Shown here piece after piece: positions 19,079-27,657 of a DNA stretch of 64,000 bases. The DNA is taken from contig OZ244836.1 of the NCBI GenBank assembly GCA_965220645.1, positions 1,178,001-1,242,000 on the forward strand, read 5' to 3'. How positions within the stretch are numbered: the first letter of the stretch is position 1; every line of letters begins with the position of its first letter. The notes below the pieces were generated by a model, which had not been told where the DNA came from, made no database searches, and saw nothing but the letters and a program-made list of their open reading frames with translations. This DNA comes from Aldehydirespirator sp965220645. GTDB lineage: Bacteria > Actinomycetota > Acidimicrobiia > Acidimicrobiales > Aldehydirespiratoraceae. A program made the position numbers and the translations under genes.

Positions 19079-19849
19079 ATGGCCGAAGCTCGATGGGCCG
19101 GGCGACACGAGGCTAAGGACAACCTCAGGCAGGAGGTCTGGTCCGCGCTCGAACTCAACTCCACTGGCGTTGGAGCCGTCCGCAGCCGCATCCCGAACTA
19201 CGTGCGAGCCCACGAGGCGGCTGATCGGCTGGCGACGCTGGAGATCTGGAAGCGAGCAGCCGTCGTCAAGTCGAACCCGGATCCCGCGCAGTCGCACGTC
19301 CGCCTTCGCGCCCTTCAGGACGGCAAGACCCTCTATGCGCCGGTCCCGGAGCTCACCAAGTCGTTTCCCTTCGTGCGCCTCGATCCAGAGGATCTCCAGT
19401 CGCGGCGGATCTCGTTCGAGAACGTGATGTTCTCCGAGGGCGCCGTCGAGATCGGCATTCCGGTCGAATTCGACGAAATGGACCCGTTCGACCTCGTCGT
19501 AGTGGGCTGCGTTGCCGTGACCCGGGCGGGGGCACGCATGGGCAAGGGCGGAGGGTTCGCTGATCTGGAGCTGGGGATATTTCGCGACGCTGGCCTAGTC
19601 CGGCCCGACACGCCGATCGTGACCACCGTGCACGGCTCGCAAGTCGTTGACGACGGACGAGTAGCAATGGTTGGGCACGACACGCCGCTCGATTGGGTCA
19701 TCACGCCGGATGAAGTGATCGAGACGCGCACTGTCTACCCACGACCTGGTGGCGTCGATTGGCAATCCGTTCAAGCCGACCAACTCGCGGGGATCCCGTT
19801 CCTGGGCGATCTGCGCGCCCGGTTGGAGGGAGCCCATGAGAGCACATGA
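19079..19849 (+). CDS. 5-formyltetrahydrofolate cyclo-ligase-like protein
   Basis: A 256-residue protein of the 5-formyl-THF cyclo-ligase superfamily. The nucleotide/substrate loop GARMGKGGGFADLELG (about residues 154-169) corresponds to the family motif GxGxGYYDR with Phe-Ala in place of the two Tyr; the N-terminal helix SRIPNYVRAHEAADRLATL and the later TVHGSQVVDD also fit. True cyclo-ligases make 5,10-methenyl-THF at the expense of ATP. The changes in the loop and its place as first gene of a purine-transport operon suggest a diverged role, possibly in folate or purine one-carbon metabolism. The ATG at 19079 has a good purine-rich ribosome binding site. Confidence 0.75.
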   Translation: MAEARWAGRHEAKDNLRQEVWSALELNSTGVGAVRSRIPNYVRAHEAADRLATLEIWKRAAVVKSNPDPAQSHVRLRALQDGKTLYAPVPELTKSFPFVRLDPEDLQSRRISFENVMFSEGAVEIGIPVEFDEMDPFDLVVVGCVAVTRAGARMGKGGGFADLELGIFRDAGLVRPDTPIVTTVHGSQVVDDGRVAMVGHDTPLDWVITPDEVIETRTVYPRPGGVDWQSVQADQLAGIPFLGDLRARLEGAHEST

Positions 19850-19853
19850 TCGC

Positions 19854-19872
19854 GGAGCGCGAAGTGCGCTCC
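19854..19872 (+). other. Hairpin after the cyclo-ligase-like gene
   Basis: GGAGCGC and GCGCTCC form a 7-bp stem with loop GAAGT, starting five bases after the stop codon of the preceding gene and 62 bases before the lipoprotein start. There is no T run, so it is not a classical terminator; it may trim or partially terminate the operon transcript. Confidence 0.35.
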
Positions 19873-19933
19873 CTGCGAGGGGCCGCCGTAACAAGCGGTC
19901 TGAGGACAAACGCCTTCTACAAGGGGGAACTCA

Positions 19934-20953
19934 ATGATCAAGAAACGACTGCAACTCCTGACCGCAGTGCTGCTGGCGCTGGCGCTGTTGACGGCGGGTT
20001 GCTCAGGCGACACGGATGCGCCCTCGAGCGCAGATGATGCGGGGCCCGCCCGCGTCGCCCTAGTGATGTCGGGATCCATCAATGATGGCGGCTGGAACCA
20101 GGGTGCTTACGAGGGGCTCGATGCCCTCACGAGCCAAGGCTTCGACACCTCGTTCACCGAGGACGTGGCGCAGGCCGACATACCGTCGACGGTCGAGGGC
20201 TATGCGCTCGACGGCTACGACCTCGTGATCGGCCACGGCTTCGAGTTCGGTACGACGGTCTCGGAGTTGGCGCCGGAGTATCCCGACACGAACTTCTTCG
20301 CAACCACGTTCATACCCGATCCAGATGTTCCTCTGTCGTCCAACCTCACGTTCGTCGACGCCCAGTACTACACCATCTCCTACGCCGCCGGTGCCCTGGC
20401 TGCGCTTCAGTCGGAGTCCGGCGTAGTCGGAATCGTCGGTGGTGGGGACAACCCGACGCAGCAGACCATGCTCCTCGCCTTCAAGGCCGGAGCGACTGAG
20501 ACCGTCAGCGGTGTGGAGGCATTGGACGTCCTGACCGGGAGCTATGACGATCCACAGCTCGGACGTGAAGCCGCCACGGCGATGATCGGCCAGGGCGCCG
20601 ACGTGATCCTCCATATCGCGGACACGACCGGGCTCGGGGCTATCGAAGGGGCCACCGAGCAGGGCGTGGCAGTCATCGGGTTCTACCAGGACCAGACCCA
20701 GACGGCCCCGGACCTGATGCTCACCAGCTTCAGGATGGAGCTAGCGGACATGGTTGAGTTCCTGGGTCAGAACGTGGGCAGCGCTGACTATCCCGCAGGA
20801 ACGGAATGGGCTCCCTCTACCGAGTTCATGTGGACTTTCACATACGGTGGGGACGACTACAACGCGGACCTCATGTCCTCCGACGTGTGGGGCCAGTTCG
20901 AGAGCGTCTTCGAGGAGGTCAACTCGGGCGCGATCTCCGTCCCAACCCACTAA
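19934..20953 (+). CDS. BMP-family (PnrA-like) nucleoside-binding lipoprotein
   Basis: A 339-residue lipoprotein with signal peptide and lipobox TAGC at about residues 20-23. The mature part matches the basic membrane protein family: RVALVMSGSINDGGWNQGAYEGL near residue 38, the hinge region YDLVIGHGFEFG and FFATTFIPDPDVP, and SYAAGALAALQSESGVVGIVGG near residue 152. BMP proteins bind purine nucleosides or nucleobases for ABC uptake. GGGGGAA lies close upstream of the start. The next three genes encode the matching ATPase and permeases. Confidence 0.9.
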   Translation: MIKKRLQLLTAVLLALALLTAGCSGDTDAPSSADDAGPARVALVMSGSINDGGWNQGAYEGLDALTSQGFDTSFTEDVAQADIPSTVEGYALDGYDLVIGHGFEFGTTVSELAPEYPDTNFFATTFIPDPDVPLSSNLTFVDAQYYTISYAAGALAALQSESGVVGIVGGGDNPTQQTMLLAFKAGATETVSGVEALDVLTGSYDDPQLGREAATAMIGQGADVILHIADTTGLGAIEGATEQGVAVIGFYQDQTQTAPDLMLTSFRMELADMVEFLGQNVGSADYPAGTEWAPSTEFMWTFTYGGDDYNADLMSSDVWGQFESVFEEVNSGAISVPTH

Positions 20954-20968
20954 GCAGAGACACAAGCG

Positions 20969-21008
20969 AGTACGGCAAGTCGTTGGCAATCCAACGGCTT
21001 GCCGTACT
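20969..21008 (+). other. Strong intercistronic hairpin
   Basis: An 18-bp inverted repeat, 20969-20986 against 20991-21008, with loop CAAT and a single mismatch that is a U-G pair in RNA. It lies between the binding-protein gene and the ATPase gene. No T run follows, so it is more likely a transcript-stabilising or partially terminating element than a full terminator. Such hairpins explain why binding proteins are made in excess over their transporter. Confidence 0.7.
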
Positions 21009-21074
21009 TAGCTCCCCGCGTGTGGTCGAATACTCCCGTGCCGCGAGGATGAAGCGAGGGAGTGGACAACCGGA

Positions 21075-22589
21075 ATGAGGGTGGAGCTCCGAGGCATCAC
21101 GAAGATCTTTCCCGGCGTCGTCGCGAACAACTCTGTCGACTTCACTGTCGAGACCGGGGAGGTTCATGCGCTCCTCGGTGAGAACGGCGCCGGCAAGAGC
21201 ACCCTCATGAACGTCCTCTACGGTCTCGTGCAACGCGACGCCGGGACGGTCGACATCGACGGCGCATCTGTCGAGATTCGTAGACCCTCCGACGCGATCG
21301 CGCTCGGAATCGGGATGGTCCATCAGGACTTCCTGCTGATCCCGAGGATGACCGTCCTCGACAACGTCCTCGTCGGGGTGAGGTCGGGGCCTGGTGCGGG
21401 GCCGTACGGCGCGCTGGACCGCGACAACGCCCGGGAGCAGCTGAGGGTTCTGTCGAGTGAGTACGGGCTGGGTGTCAACCCGGAGTCCCGCGTGGCGGAC
21501 CTCTCGGTCGGTGAGCAGCAGCGCGTCGAGATTCTCAAGCTTCTGTTCCGCGAGGCTCAACTGCTGATCCTCGACGAGCCGACTTCGGTGCTGGGACCGG
21601 TCGAGTCTGCGGGTCTGTTCGAGGTCATCAACCGTCTGCGCGATCACGGCGAGAGCATTGTCCTCATCACTCACAAGCTCAAGGAGGTTCTGACCCATAC
21701 GGACAACGTCACGGTGATGCGCGCCGGCCGGAACGTCGCCACGAAGAGGACATCATCGACGACGGCCCGCGAGCTTGCGGAGTTGATGGTGGGAGAGAGC
21801 GAGCTGGACGAACTCCGGAGCGAGCGGAGCGCGCCGCCTGAGGAGCGCCCGGCTGTGCGGGTGGACCATGTAGACCTCACCGACGCCGCGGGCGTCGCCA
21901 GGCTCGCCGACGTGTCCCTGGAGGTCAGGCAGGGGGAGATCTTCGGCATCGCAGGCGTCAACGGCAACGGCCAGAGCGAGCTCGCCGAAGTCATTGTCGG
22001 GCTCCAGAGGCAGACCGGCGGCAACGTACAACTGGACGGAGAGGCGATCGACCGTCATTCCGTGTCGATGCGACGCCACGCCGGTGTGCGCTACGTGCCT
22101 GCTGACCGGCGAGGCGTCGGATCCATCGAGGCGCTGTCTATCACGGAGAACATCATCCTCGGGTCATGCGGCCGGTTCAGCAGACACGGGTTCGTGCAGC
22201 GACGGGACGCAGCTCGAGAGGCCGAGGATCTCATCGACCGATTCGAGGTGCTCACGCCCTCGACCGAGTGCCCAGCGGGCAACCTGTCGGGCGGCAACCT
22301 CCAGAAGATGATCCTCGCCCGAGAACTCGAGGGGGGCGCGCGGTTGCTGGTCGTTGAGCAGCCGACTAGGGGGCTCGATGTCAAGGCCACCGTTCGAGTG
22401 CGCCAGACGCTCCTCGACTGCCGTGACGCCGGGATCGCCGTGTTGCTGATATCAGTCGACCTCGACGAGTTGCTGGAGCTCTCGGACCGCATCGGCGTCA
22501 TGTTCGACGGCCGCGTGATCGCAGTCGTCGTCAATGATGATGTCGATGTCGGCGATCTCGGACTCCTGATGGCCGGCGTGGAGTCATGA
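21075..22589 (+). CDS. Nucleoside ABC transporter, tandem ATP-binding protein
   Basis: A 504-residue protein with two ABC domains. Domain 1: Walker A GENGAGKST at about residues 35-43, signature LSVGEQQRVEILK near 139, Walker B LLILDEPTSVLGP near 159. Domain 2: a degenerate Walker A GVNGNGQSE near 295, signature LSGGNLQKMILA near 403, Walker B LLVVEQPTRGLD near 423. The degenerate second P-loop is normal for this sugar/nucleoside class (YufO/NupA type). The ATG at 21075 follows shortly after an AGCGAGGGAG purine stretch. It overlaps the first permease gene by four bases. Confidence 0.9.
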   Translation: MRVELRGITKIFPGVVANNSVDFTVETGEVHALLGENGAGKSTLMNVLYGLVQRDAGTVDIDGASVEIRRPSDAIALGIGMVHQDFLLIPRMTVLDNVLVGVRSGPGAGPYGALDRDNAREQLRVLSSEYGLGVNPESRVADLSVGEQQRVEILKLLFREAQLLILDEPTSVLGPVESAGLFEVINRLRDHGESIVLITHKLKEVLTHTDNVTVMRAGRNVATKRTSSTTARELAELMVGESELDELRSERSAPPEERPAVRVDHVDLTDAAGVARLADVSLEVRQGEIFGIAGVNGNGQSELAEVIVGLQRQTGGNVQLDGEAIDRHSVSMRRHAGVRYVPADRRGVGSIEALSITENIILGSCGRFSRHGFVQRRDAAREAEDLIDRFEVLTPSTECPAGNLSGGNLQKMILARELEGGARLLVVEQPTRGLDVKATVRVRQTLLDCRDAGIAVLLISVDLDELLELSDRIGVMFDGRVIAVVVNDDVDVGDLGLLMAGVES

Positions 22590-23812
22590 GTCGACAAGAC
22601 GCTCCGCCACTGATCGAACGCCGTCTGGTTCCGATCGGTGGGCCGGGATTCGGAATCGCCATCGCGCTCGCCGCCATGGCCACCGGCCTGCTGCTCGGAG
22701 GGTTGCTGTTCATCCCTTTCGACAGCTCGCCGGTCGATGGGTACTCGACGCTGTTCCGGGAGGGGTTCGGCACTAGCCGCGGGCTTGGCGACACCCTTGT
22801 GCGGGCGGCACCCCTGATCTTCATCGGTCTGGGCACGATCGTCACCTGGCGGGCCGGCTTCTTCTTTCTGGGCTTCCAGGGATGCCTGCTGATGGGGGCT
22901 ACCGGTGCGGCGCTCGTTGCTCTCCCAGCTGCCGACGGGCGACCGCTGGATTGGGCGCCGACCGCCGTGTTGATCCCGCTGACGCTGGTTGCCGCCGCGG
23001 TGACCGCGGGCGTCTGGAGCGGGATCGTCGGCTACCTCAAGGCCCGTCACGACGGCAACGAAGTGCTGCTGTCGCTGATGATGAACTTCGTTGCCGCCTT
23101 CCTGCTGAACTATCTGGTGAGCGGGCCCATGCGGGCCAAGGGAGCGCTTCCACAGACCGAGCGGCTGGACGAGTCCGCCCACCTGCCGCTGCTCCTCGGC
23201 CCGTCGAACAATCTCCACTTCGGCGTGATCGTCGCGGTCCTCCTCGTCGGCGTCATCGCCGGCGTCTTCCACCTGACGGCGCTCGGGTTCGACCTGAGTG
23301 CCATGGGCCACAACCCCAGAGCGGCCCACTACGGCGGGATAGACATCGCCAAGAGAACAATTCAGGCCTCTGTGCTCGGCGGTGCTCTCGCCGGCCTCGC
23401 GGGATGGTCGCAGGTGCTCGGCGTCCAGTACCGACTGCTCGACGGCCTCGACACGACCACGGGATTCGAGGGGATCGTGGCGGCGCTGCTAGGAGGGTTG
23501 GCGCCGATCGGAACGGCGGTGGCGTCATTCCTGCTGGGTGGCCTGTCGGTTGGAGCTCAGGTCATGCAGCGCCGGTCGGGGATTCCCGCGTCGATGGCTC
23601 AAGTGATCCAGGGCCTGATCGTTCTCGCCATTCTCGCCAGCGGGCCGCTGCGCTATTACAAGTTCAACCTGCGAGCCGTGTTGGGGGCAGGCCCGATCGG
23701 TCCCCGCGACGATGGCCCAGGCGGGCCGCCGGCCACGCCCCCTGCACCGGCTGACTCGGCCGCTGAACCGGCGGAGCGCCCAACCCCGACGACGCCAGGA
23801 CCGGGGGTGTGA
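22586..23812 (+). CDS. Nucleoside ABC transporter permease (first)
   Basis: A 408-residue permease of the BPD_transp_2 class with about nine hydrophobic segments. The family helix-loop GNEVLLSLMMNFVAAFLLNYLV at about residues 152-172 and the cytoplasmic coupling region LGFDLSAMGHNPRAAHYGGI near residue 234 are well preserved. A Pro/Ala/Gly-rich cytoplasmic tail of about 50 residues (after about 360) is longer than usual. The start is inside the stop of the ATPase gene, and the next permease begins directly after its own stop. Confidence 0.9.
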   Translation: MSRQDAPPLIERRLVPIGGPGFGIAIALAAMATGLLLGGLLFIPFDSSPVDGYSTLFREGFGTSRGLGDTLVRAAPLIFIGLGTIVTWRAGFFFLGFQGCLLMGATGAALVALPAADGRPLDWAPTAVLIPLTLVAAAVTAGVWSGIVGYLKARHDGNEVLLSLMMNFVAAFLLNYLVSGPMRAKGALPQTERLDESAHLPLLLGPSNNLHFGVIVAVLLVGVIAGVFHLTALGFDLSAMGHNPRAAHYGGIDIAKRTIQASVLGGALAGLAGWSQVLGVQYRLLDGLDTTTGFEGIVAALLGGLAPIGTAVASFLLGGLSVGAQVMQRRSGIPASMAQVIQGLIVLAILASGPLRYYKFNLRAVLGAGPIGPRDDGPGGPPATPPAPADSAAEPAERPTPTTPGPGV

Positions 23813-24760
23813 GTGGACGTACTTGACAACACGCTCCTCTCCGAAGTGTTCGTGGTCACCTGGATGGCGGGTGCCATCCGTCTCGCCGCGCCCGTGCTGA
23901 TGGCCGCGTTGGGGGAGACCATCGGCGAAGTGTGTGGAGTGCTCAACGTCGGTATCGAGGGCACGATGCTCGTCGGCGCTCTTGCCGCGTTCGTTGCTGC
24001 CAACGAGACAGGCAGTCCCGTGTTCGCGCTCGTGATGTCCGTGGGAGCGGGCCTGGCCGTCAGTCTCTTCCTCGCCTGGATGTATGTCACGGTCCAGGCG
24101 AGCCAAGTGGTCGTTGGGGTGGTGTTCAATGCGGCCGCCCTGGCCGCTGCGAGCTACACGTTCCGGGCGATCTACGGCAGCTCGCCCGGCATCTTGACTG
24201 TGTCGGGCTTCCGATCGATCGAGATCCCGCTTCTTCACAAGATCCCCATACTCGGAGGCTCCGTGTTCACCCAGTCGCCGCTCACCTACGTCACCCTCGC
24301 CCTTGTCCTGGGTGTGTGGGTCATGCTGTACCGCACCCGGCTGGGACTGTCCCTCCAAGCCGTCGGTGACCATCCGAAGATGGCTGACGCCGCGGGTCTC
24401 TCGGTTACGAGGCTTCGCTATCTGGGCGTTCTGGCCTCTGGAGCGTTCTCCGGATGTGCGGGCGGGTTCCTGCTGTTGACCGCCGCGCACACCTACCGCG
24501 ACACGATCATCTCCGGCAAGGGGTTCATCGCCCTGGCGATTGTGATCTTCGGTGCTTGGAACCCGGCACGGGCGCTGTGGGCAGCTCTGATCTTCGGAGC
24601 TGCCGACGCCATGCAGGTGTCGTTGCAGGCGGCCGGTTACTCGTTCGTGCCTCAACTCATGTTCGCGCTGCCCTACTTGCTGACGATCGTCGCGGTCTCA
24701 GGACTCTTCAAGCGGCGTACCCAGCCGAATGCCCTTCTCCTGCCATACCGTCGCTCGTGA
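23813..24760 (+). CDS. Nucleoside ABC transporter permease (second)
   Basis: A 315-residue permease of the BPD_transp_2 class. The N-terminal signature LGETIGEVCGVLNVGIEGTM at about residues 36-55 is diagnostic of the second permease of BMP-type (purine nucleoside) ABC transporters. The coupling stretch LGLSLQAVGDHPKMADAAGL near residue 178 and QVVVGVVFNAAALA near residue 95 also fit. The GTG start lies directly after the stop of the preceding permease. This gene ends the operon; the next gene converges from the right with only 21 bases between them. Confidence 0.9.
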   Translation: MDVLDNTLLSEVFVVTWMAGAIRLAAPVLMAALGETIGEVCGVLNVGIEGTMLVGALAAFVAANETGSPVFALVMSVGAGLAVSLFLAWMYVTVQASQVVVGVVFNAAALAAASYTFRAIYGSSPGILTVSGFRSIEIPLLHKIPILGGSVFTQSPLTYVTLALVLGVWVMLYRTRLGLSLQAVGDHPKMADAAGLSVTRLRYLGVLASGAFSGCAGGFLLLTAAHTYRDTIISGKGFIALAIVIFGAWNPARALWAALIFGAADAMQVSLQAAGYSFVPQLMFALPYLLTIVAVSGLFKRRTQPNALLLPYRRS

Positions 24761-24781
24761 AAATCTTGACAGCCATCAGGG

Positions 24782-26422
24782 CTAGGCGCTGCGTACCTGG
24801 GCGGCGTCGGCGAGGCCGAGTTCGGCGATTGATTGCTCGCGCATCTTGAACTTCTGGACCTTGCCGGTGATGGTCATGGGGAAGGTGTCGGTGAACTTGA
24901 AGTAGCGAGGGACCTTGAAGTGGGCGATGGTTCCCCGGCAGAAGTCCTTGATGTCCTCCCCGGTGGTCTTGGCGCCGTCGCGCAGCTGGATCCAGGCCAT
25001 GACCTCCTCGCCGTAGCGACTGTCGGGCACGCCGATCACCTGCACGTCGACGATGTCGGGGTGGGTGTAGAGGAACTCCTCGATCTCGCGGGGGTAGACG
25101 TTCTCGCCACCCCGGATGATCATGTCCTTGATTCTTCCGACGATGTTGACATAGCCCTCGTCGTCCATGACCGCGAGGTCGCCGGTGTGCATCCAGCCGT
25201 CTGAGTCGATGGCCTCGACGGTGCGGGCCTCGTCGTTCCAGTAGCCCAGCATCACCGAATAGCCGCGAGTGAGAAACTCGCCGCTGGTGCCGCGGGGCAC
25301 GGTCTCGCCGGTGGCGGGGTCGACGATGCGGATCTCGACGTGGGGGTGCACCCGACCCACCGTGGTGACGCGCTTCTCCAGTGGGTCGTCGGCTGATGTC
25401 TGGGTGGACACCGGAGACGTCTCAGTCATGCCGTAGGCGATGGTCACCTCGCTCATGTTCATCCGGTCCACCACCTGGCGCATCACCTCGATGGGGCACG
25501 GTGAGCCGGCCATGATCCCGGTGCGCAGCGACGACAAGTCATAGCTGGACAGGTCGGGCTCGCCGAGTTCGGCGATGAACATCGTGGGGACCCCGTACAG
25601 GCTGGTGCAGCGCTCGGCCGCGACAGCCCCCAGCGTGGCCGCGGCGTCGAAACCCGCGGCGGGGATCACCATGGCCGACCCGTGGGTGGTGCAGGCCAGG
25701 TTGGCCAGCACCATCCCGAAGCAGTGATAGAACGGCACCGGGATGCACACCCGGTCAAGTTCTGTGTACCGGCAGGCCTCCCCAATGAACAGGCCGTTGT
25801 TCAAGATGTTGCGATGGCTCAACGTGGCGCCCTTGGGGAAGCCGGTGGTGCCGCTGGTGTACTGGATGTTGATGGCGTCGTCGGGCTCGAGTTGAGCGCT
25901 GCGTTGATCGAGTTGAGCCTGCGACACCGTCTCGGCCGCCTCCAGCAGCTCTTTCCAGTCGGCGGTGTGCAGGTACACCACCCGCTCGGCCGGCACCCGG
26001 TCCCAGACCTCATCGATCATCGAGCGGTAGTCGCTGATCAGGAAGGCCTCCACGGCCACCAAGACCGAGATCTGTGACTGCTTGAGCACGTACTCGAGCT
26101 CCGAGGAGCGGTAGGCCGGATTGATCGTGACCAGGATCGCTCCGATGCGGGCGGTGGCGTATTGCACCAGCACCCACTCCGCGTAGTTGATGCTCCAGAT
26201 CCCCACGCGGTCGCCCTTGGCCACCCCGATGGCCATCAACCCCCGGGCGACCCGATCGACCTCGTCGGCGAACTCGGCGTACGTATAGCGCAAACCCTGC
26301 TCAACGGAGACCAACGCATCTCGCTCGCCATGCGCCGCGACGGTTCTCGCCAGGTTCCGGGGGATCGTCTCGTCCAGCAGCGGCACCGAAGTCGGTCCCT
26401 TAGCGGCTGACATCGTCGTCAC
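24782..26422 (-). CDS. AMP-forming fatty-acyl-CoA synthetase
   Basis: About 546 residues, an adenylating enzyme of the ANL superfamily. The phosphate-binding loop is YTSGTTGFPKGATLSHRN near residue 190, the A5 motif is YGMTETSPV near residue 334, and the hinge and catalytic motifs are WMHTGDLAVMDDEGYVNIVGR near 420 and the C-terminal TITGKVQKFKMRE with the catalytic Lys. This layout is that of medium/long-chain acyl-CoA ligases. The GTG at 26422 is chosen because AGGAGG lies four bases upstream; ATG at 26413 and 26446 are alternatives. It stands alone, convergent with the transporter operon. Confidence 0.88.
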   Translation of the reverse strand: MTTMSAAKGPTSVPLLDETIPRNLARTVAAHGERDALVSVEQGLRYTYAEFADEVDRVARGLMAIGVAKGDRVGIWSINYAEWVLVQYATARIGAILVTINPAYRSSELEYVLKQSQISVLVAVEAFLISDYRSMIDEVWDRVPAERVVYLHTADWKELLEAAETVSQAQLDQRSAQLEPDDAINIQYTSGTTGFPKGATLSHRNILNNGLFIGEACRYTELDRVCIPVPFYHCFGMVLANLACTTHGSAMVIPAAGFDAAATLGAVAAERCTSLYGVPTMFIAELGEPDLSSYDLSSLRTGIMAGSPCPIEVMRQVVDRMNMSEVTIAYGMTETSPVSTQTSADDPLEKRVTTVGRVHPHVEIRIVDPATGETVPRGTSGEFLTRGYSVMLGYWNDEARTVEAIDSDGWMHTGDLAVMDDEGYVNIVGRIKDMIIRGGENVYPREIEEFLYTHPDIVDVQVIGVPDSRYGEEVMAWIQLRDGAKTTGEDIKDFCRGTIAHFKVPRYFKFTDTFPMTITGKVQKFKMREQSIAELGLADAAQVRSA

Positions 26423-26464
26423 AGGGCCTCCTGCGCGATAGTTCACCCTTCAGCACCCATAACG

Positions 26465-27571
26465 CTACGCCCAGCAGACTCGCTGACCGGTGAGCGGCGC
26501 GGCCTCGCCGCCGTTGAGGAGCCTCAGCCTGTCGGCGTCAACTCCGCCGAGCATCTCAGCAACCGAGGACCATGACGCCCCCTCGGGAGGCTCGACGCAT
26601 TCCGCAAGATCCACGCTACGTTCCGCAGGCGATCCGGCAGTGAGCGCCGAGTTGATGTGGCGGGCGATCTCTTCGACGAGCGTGATGCCGGCGGTCTCGG
26701 TGGGGTTGTTGTCCGTCATCACCGTCATGGCGTAGGAGCCGCCCCAGGGGTCGCGGACCACTCCGGTGGTGCCCAGCCGCCACCCCGCGCCCGACATCGG
26801 GTAGAAGCCGTTCTTGAGCGCAGCCTCGTATCCGTTCGGGAGCCCGACGGTCACGCCCCAGCTCTGTGCCGGACTCACACCCGACATCCATTCCCATGCT
26901 TCCTGCACTGAGCCCTCATTGAGTGGTCCTCCGCCGACAAGCAGCTGTTCCACCAGGCGTGTCCGATCCTCCGCGGTGGACAGCGTCCTGCCGTACCACG
27001 CGGTGTGGCTCGTGCCGACGATCCCGAAGCGCGTGTCCAGTTCCTCCATCCCGGCCGCGCTGCCGATCTCCAGGTAGAGCCTCGAGGTGGGCGGCCGGTT
27101 GTGGCTGTAGTGCATCATCAACTCGACGTCGGCGGCCTCGCGCTGGCTGAGTTGGCGGCCTTCCTCCTGGGCGGCGAGCAGTACGCCGGCCAGGACCTGG
27201 GCCTTGATGACGCTCGCGGTCGTGATCTCCAGGTCACCGTTGAGCTTGTACCAGCAGCCCGTGCGGTGGTCATGGACGGCTGCTGTGAACCGGGCGCCGG
27301 GGTGAGCCTCCTCGATCTCGTCGATGAACGGCTTGTCGAACAGCCAGCTGCAACGACCGAGGGGTATGTAGTGAGGCGGCAGGAAGTTGCCGAGCTTGGG
27401 CAGGTCGGACCGGTCTCCGGACTCGGAGCCGCTTACGGGCACAGGGCGCGCGTCGGCGACAGAGAGCGCGACGGTCCAAGTCATCACCAGCGCGGCCAGG
27501 ACCGCGGCGGCCGCGCGCCGGGTGGGGATCCGTCTCGAATCGGACTCTTGTCGGGTAACGGGCATGTTCAT
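26465..27571 (-). CDS. Secreted class A beta-lactamase-like serine hydrolase
   Basis: A 368-residue exported protein with an N-terminal signal (RRIPTRRAAAAVLAALVMTW, possibly a lipid-free Sec or Tat signal). The beta-lactamase-2 fold is marked by the nucleophile motif ASVIK (Ser-x-x-Lys) near residue 119, the SHN triad in MMHYSHNRPP near 156 (counterpart of SDN) and KNGF near 260 (counterpart of KTG). The Glu of the class A omega loop is not evident, so a peptidase or inactive role is as likely as antibiotic hydrolysis. Two C-terminal Cys and one near residue 74 may form disulfides. Confidence 0.78.
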   Translation of the reverse strand: MNMPVTRQESDSRRIPTRRAAAAVLAALVMTWTVALSVADARPVPVSGSESGDRSDLPKLGNFLPPHYIPLGRCSWLFDKPFIDEIEEAHPGARFTAAVHDHRTGCWYKLNGDLEITTASVIKAQVLAGVLLAAQEEGRQLSQREAADVELMMHYSHNRPPTSRLYLEIGSAAGMEELDTRFGIVGTSHTAWYGRTLSTAEDRTRLVEQLLVGGGPLNEGSVQEAWEWMSGVSPAQSWGVTVGLPNGYEAALKNGFYPMSGAGWRLGTTGVVRDPWGGSYAMTVMTDNNPTETAGITLVEEIARHINSALTAGSPAERSVDLAECVEPPEGASWSSVAEMLGGVDADRLRLLNGGEAAPLTGQRVCWA

Positions 27572-27657
27572 TGGCAGGGCTGGCCGAGCCTAGGCAGTGC
27601 ACAACCGCTGTGCCCGTGGGATTCCTGCCGGCAGGAAGTCTGTGCGAGACTGCCGGG

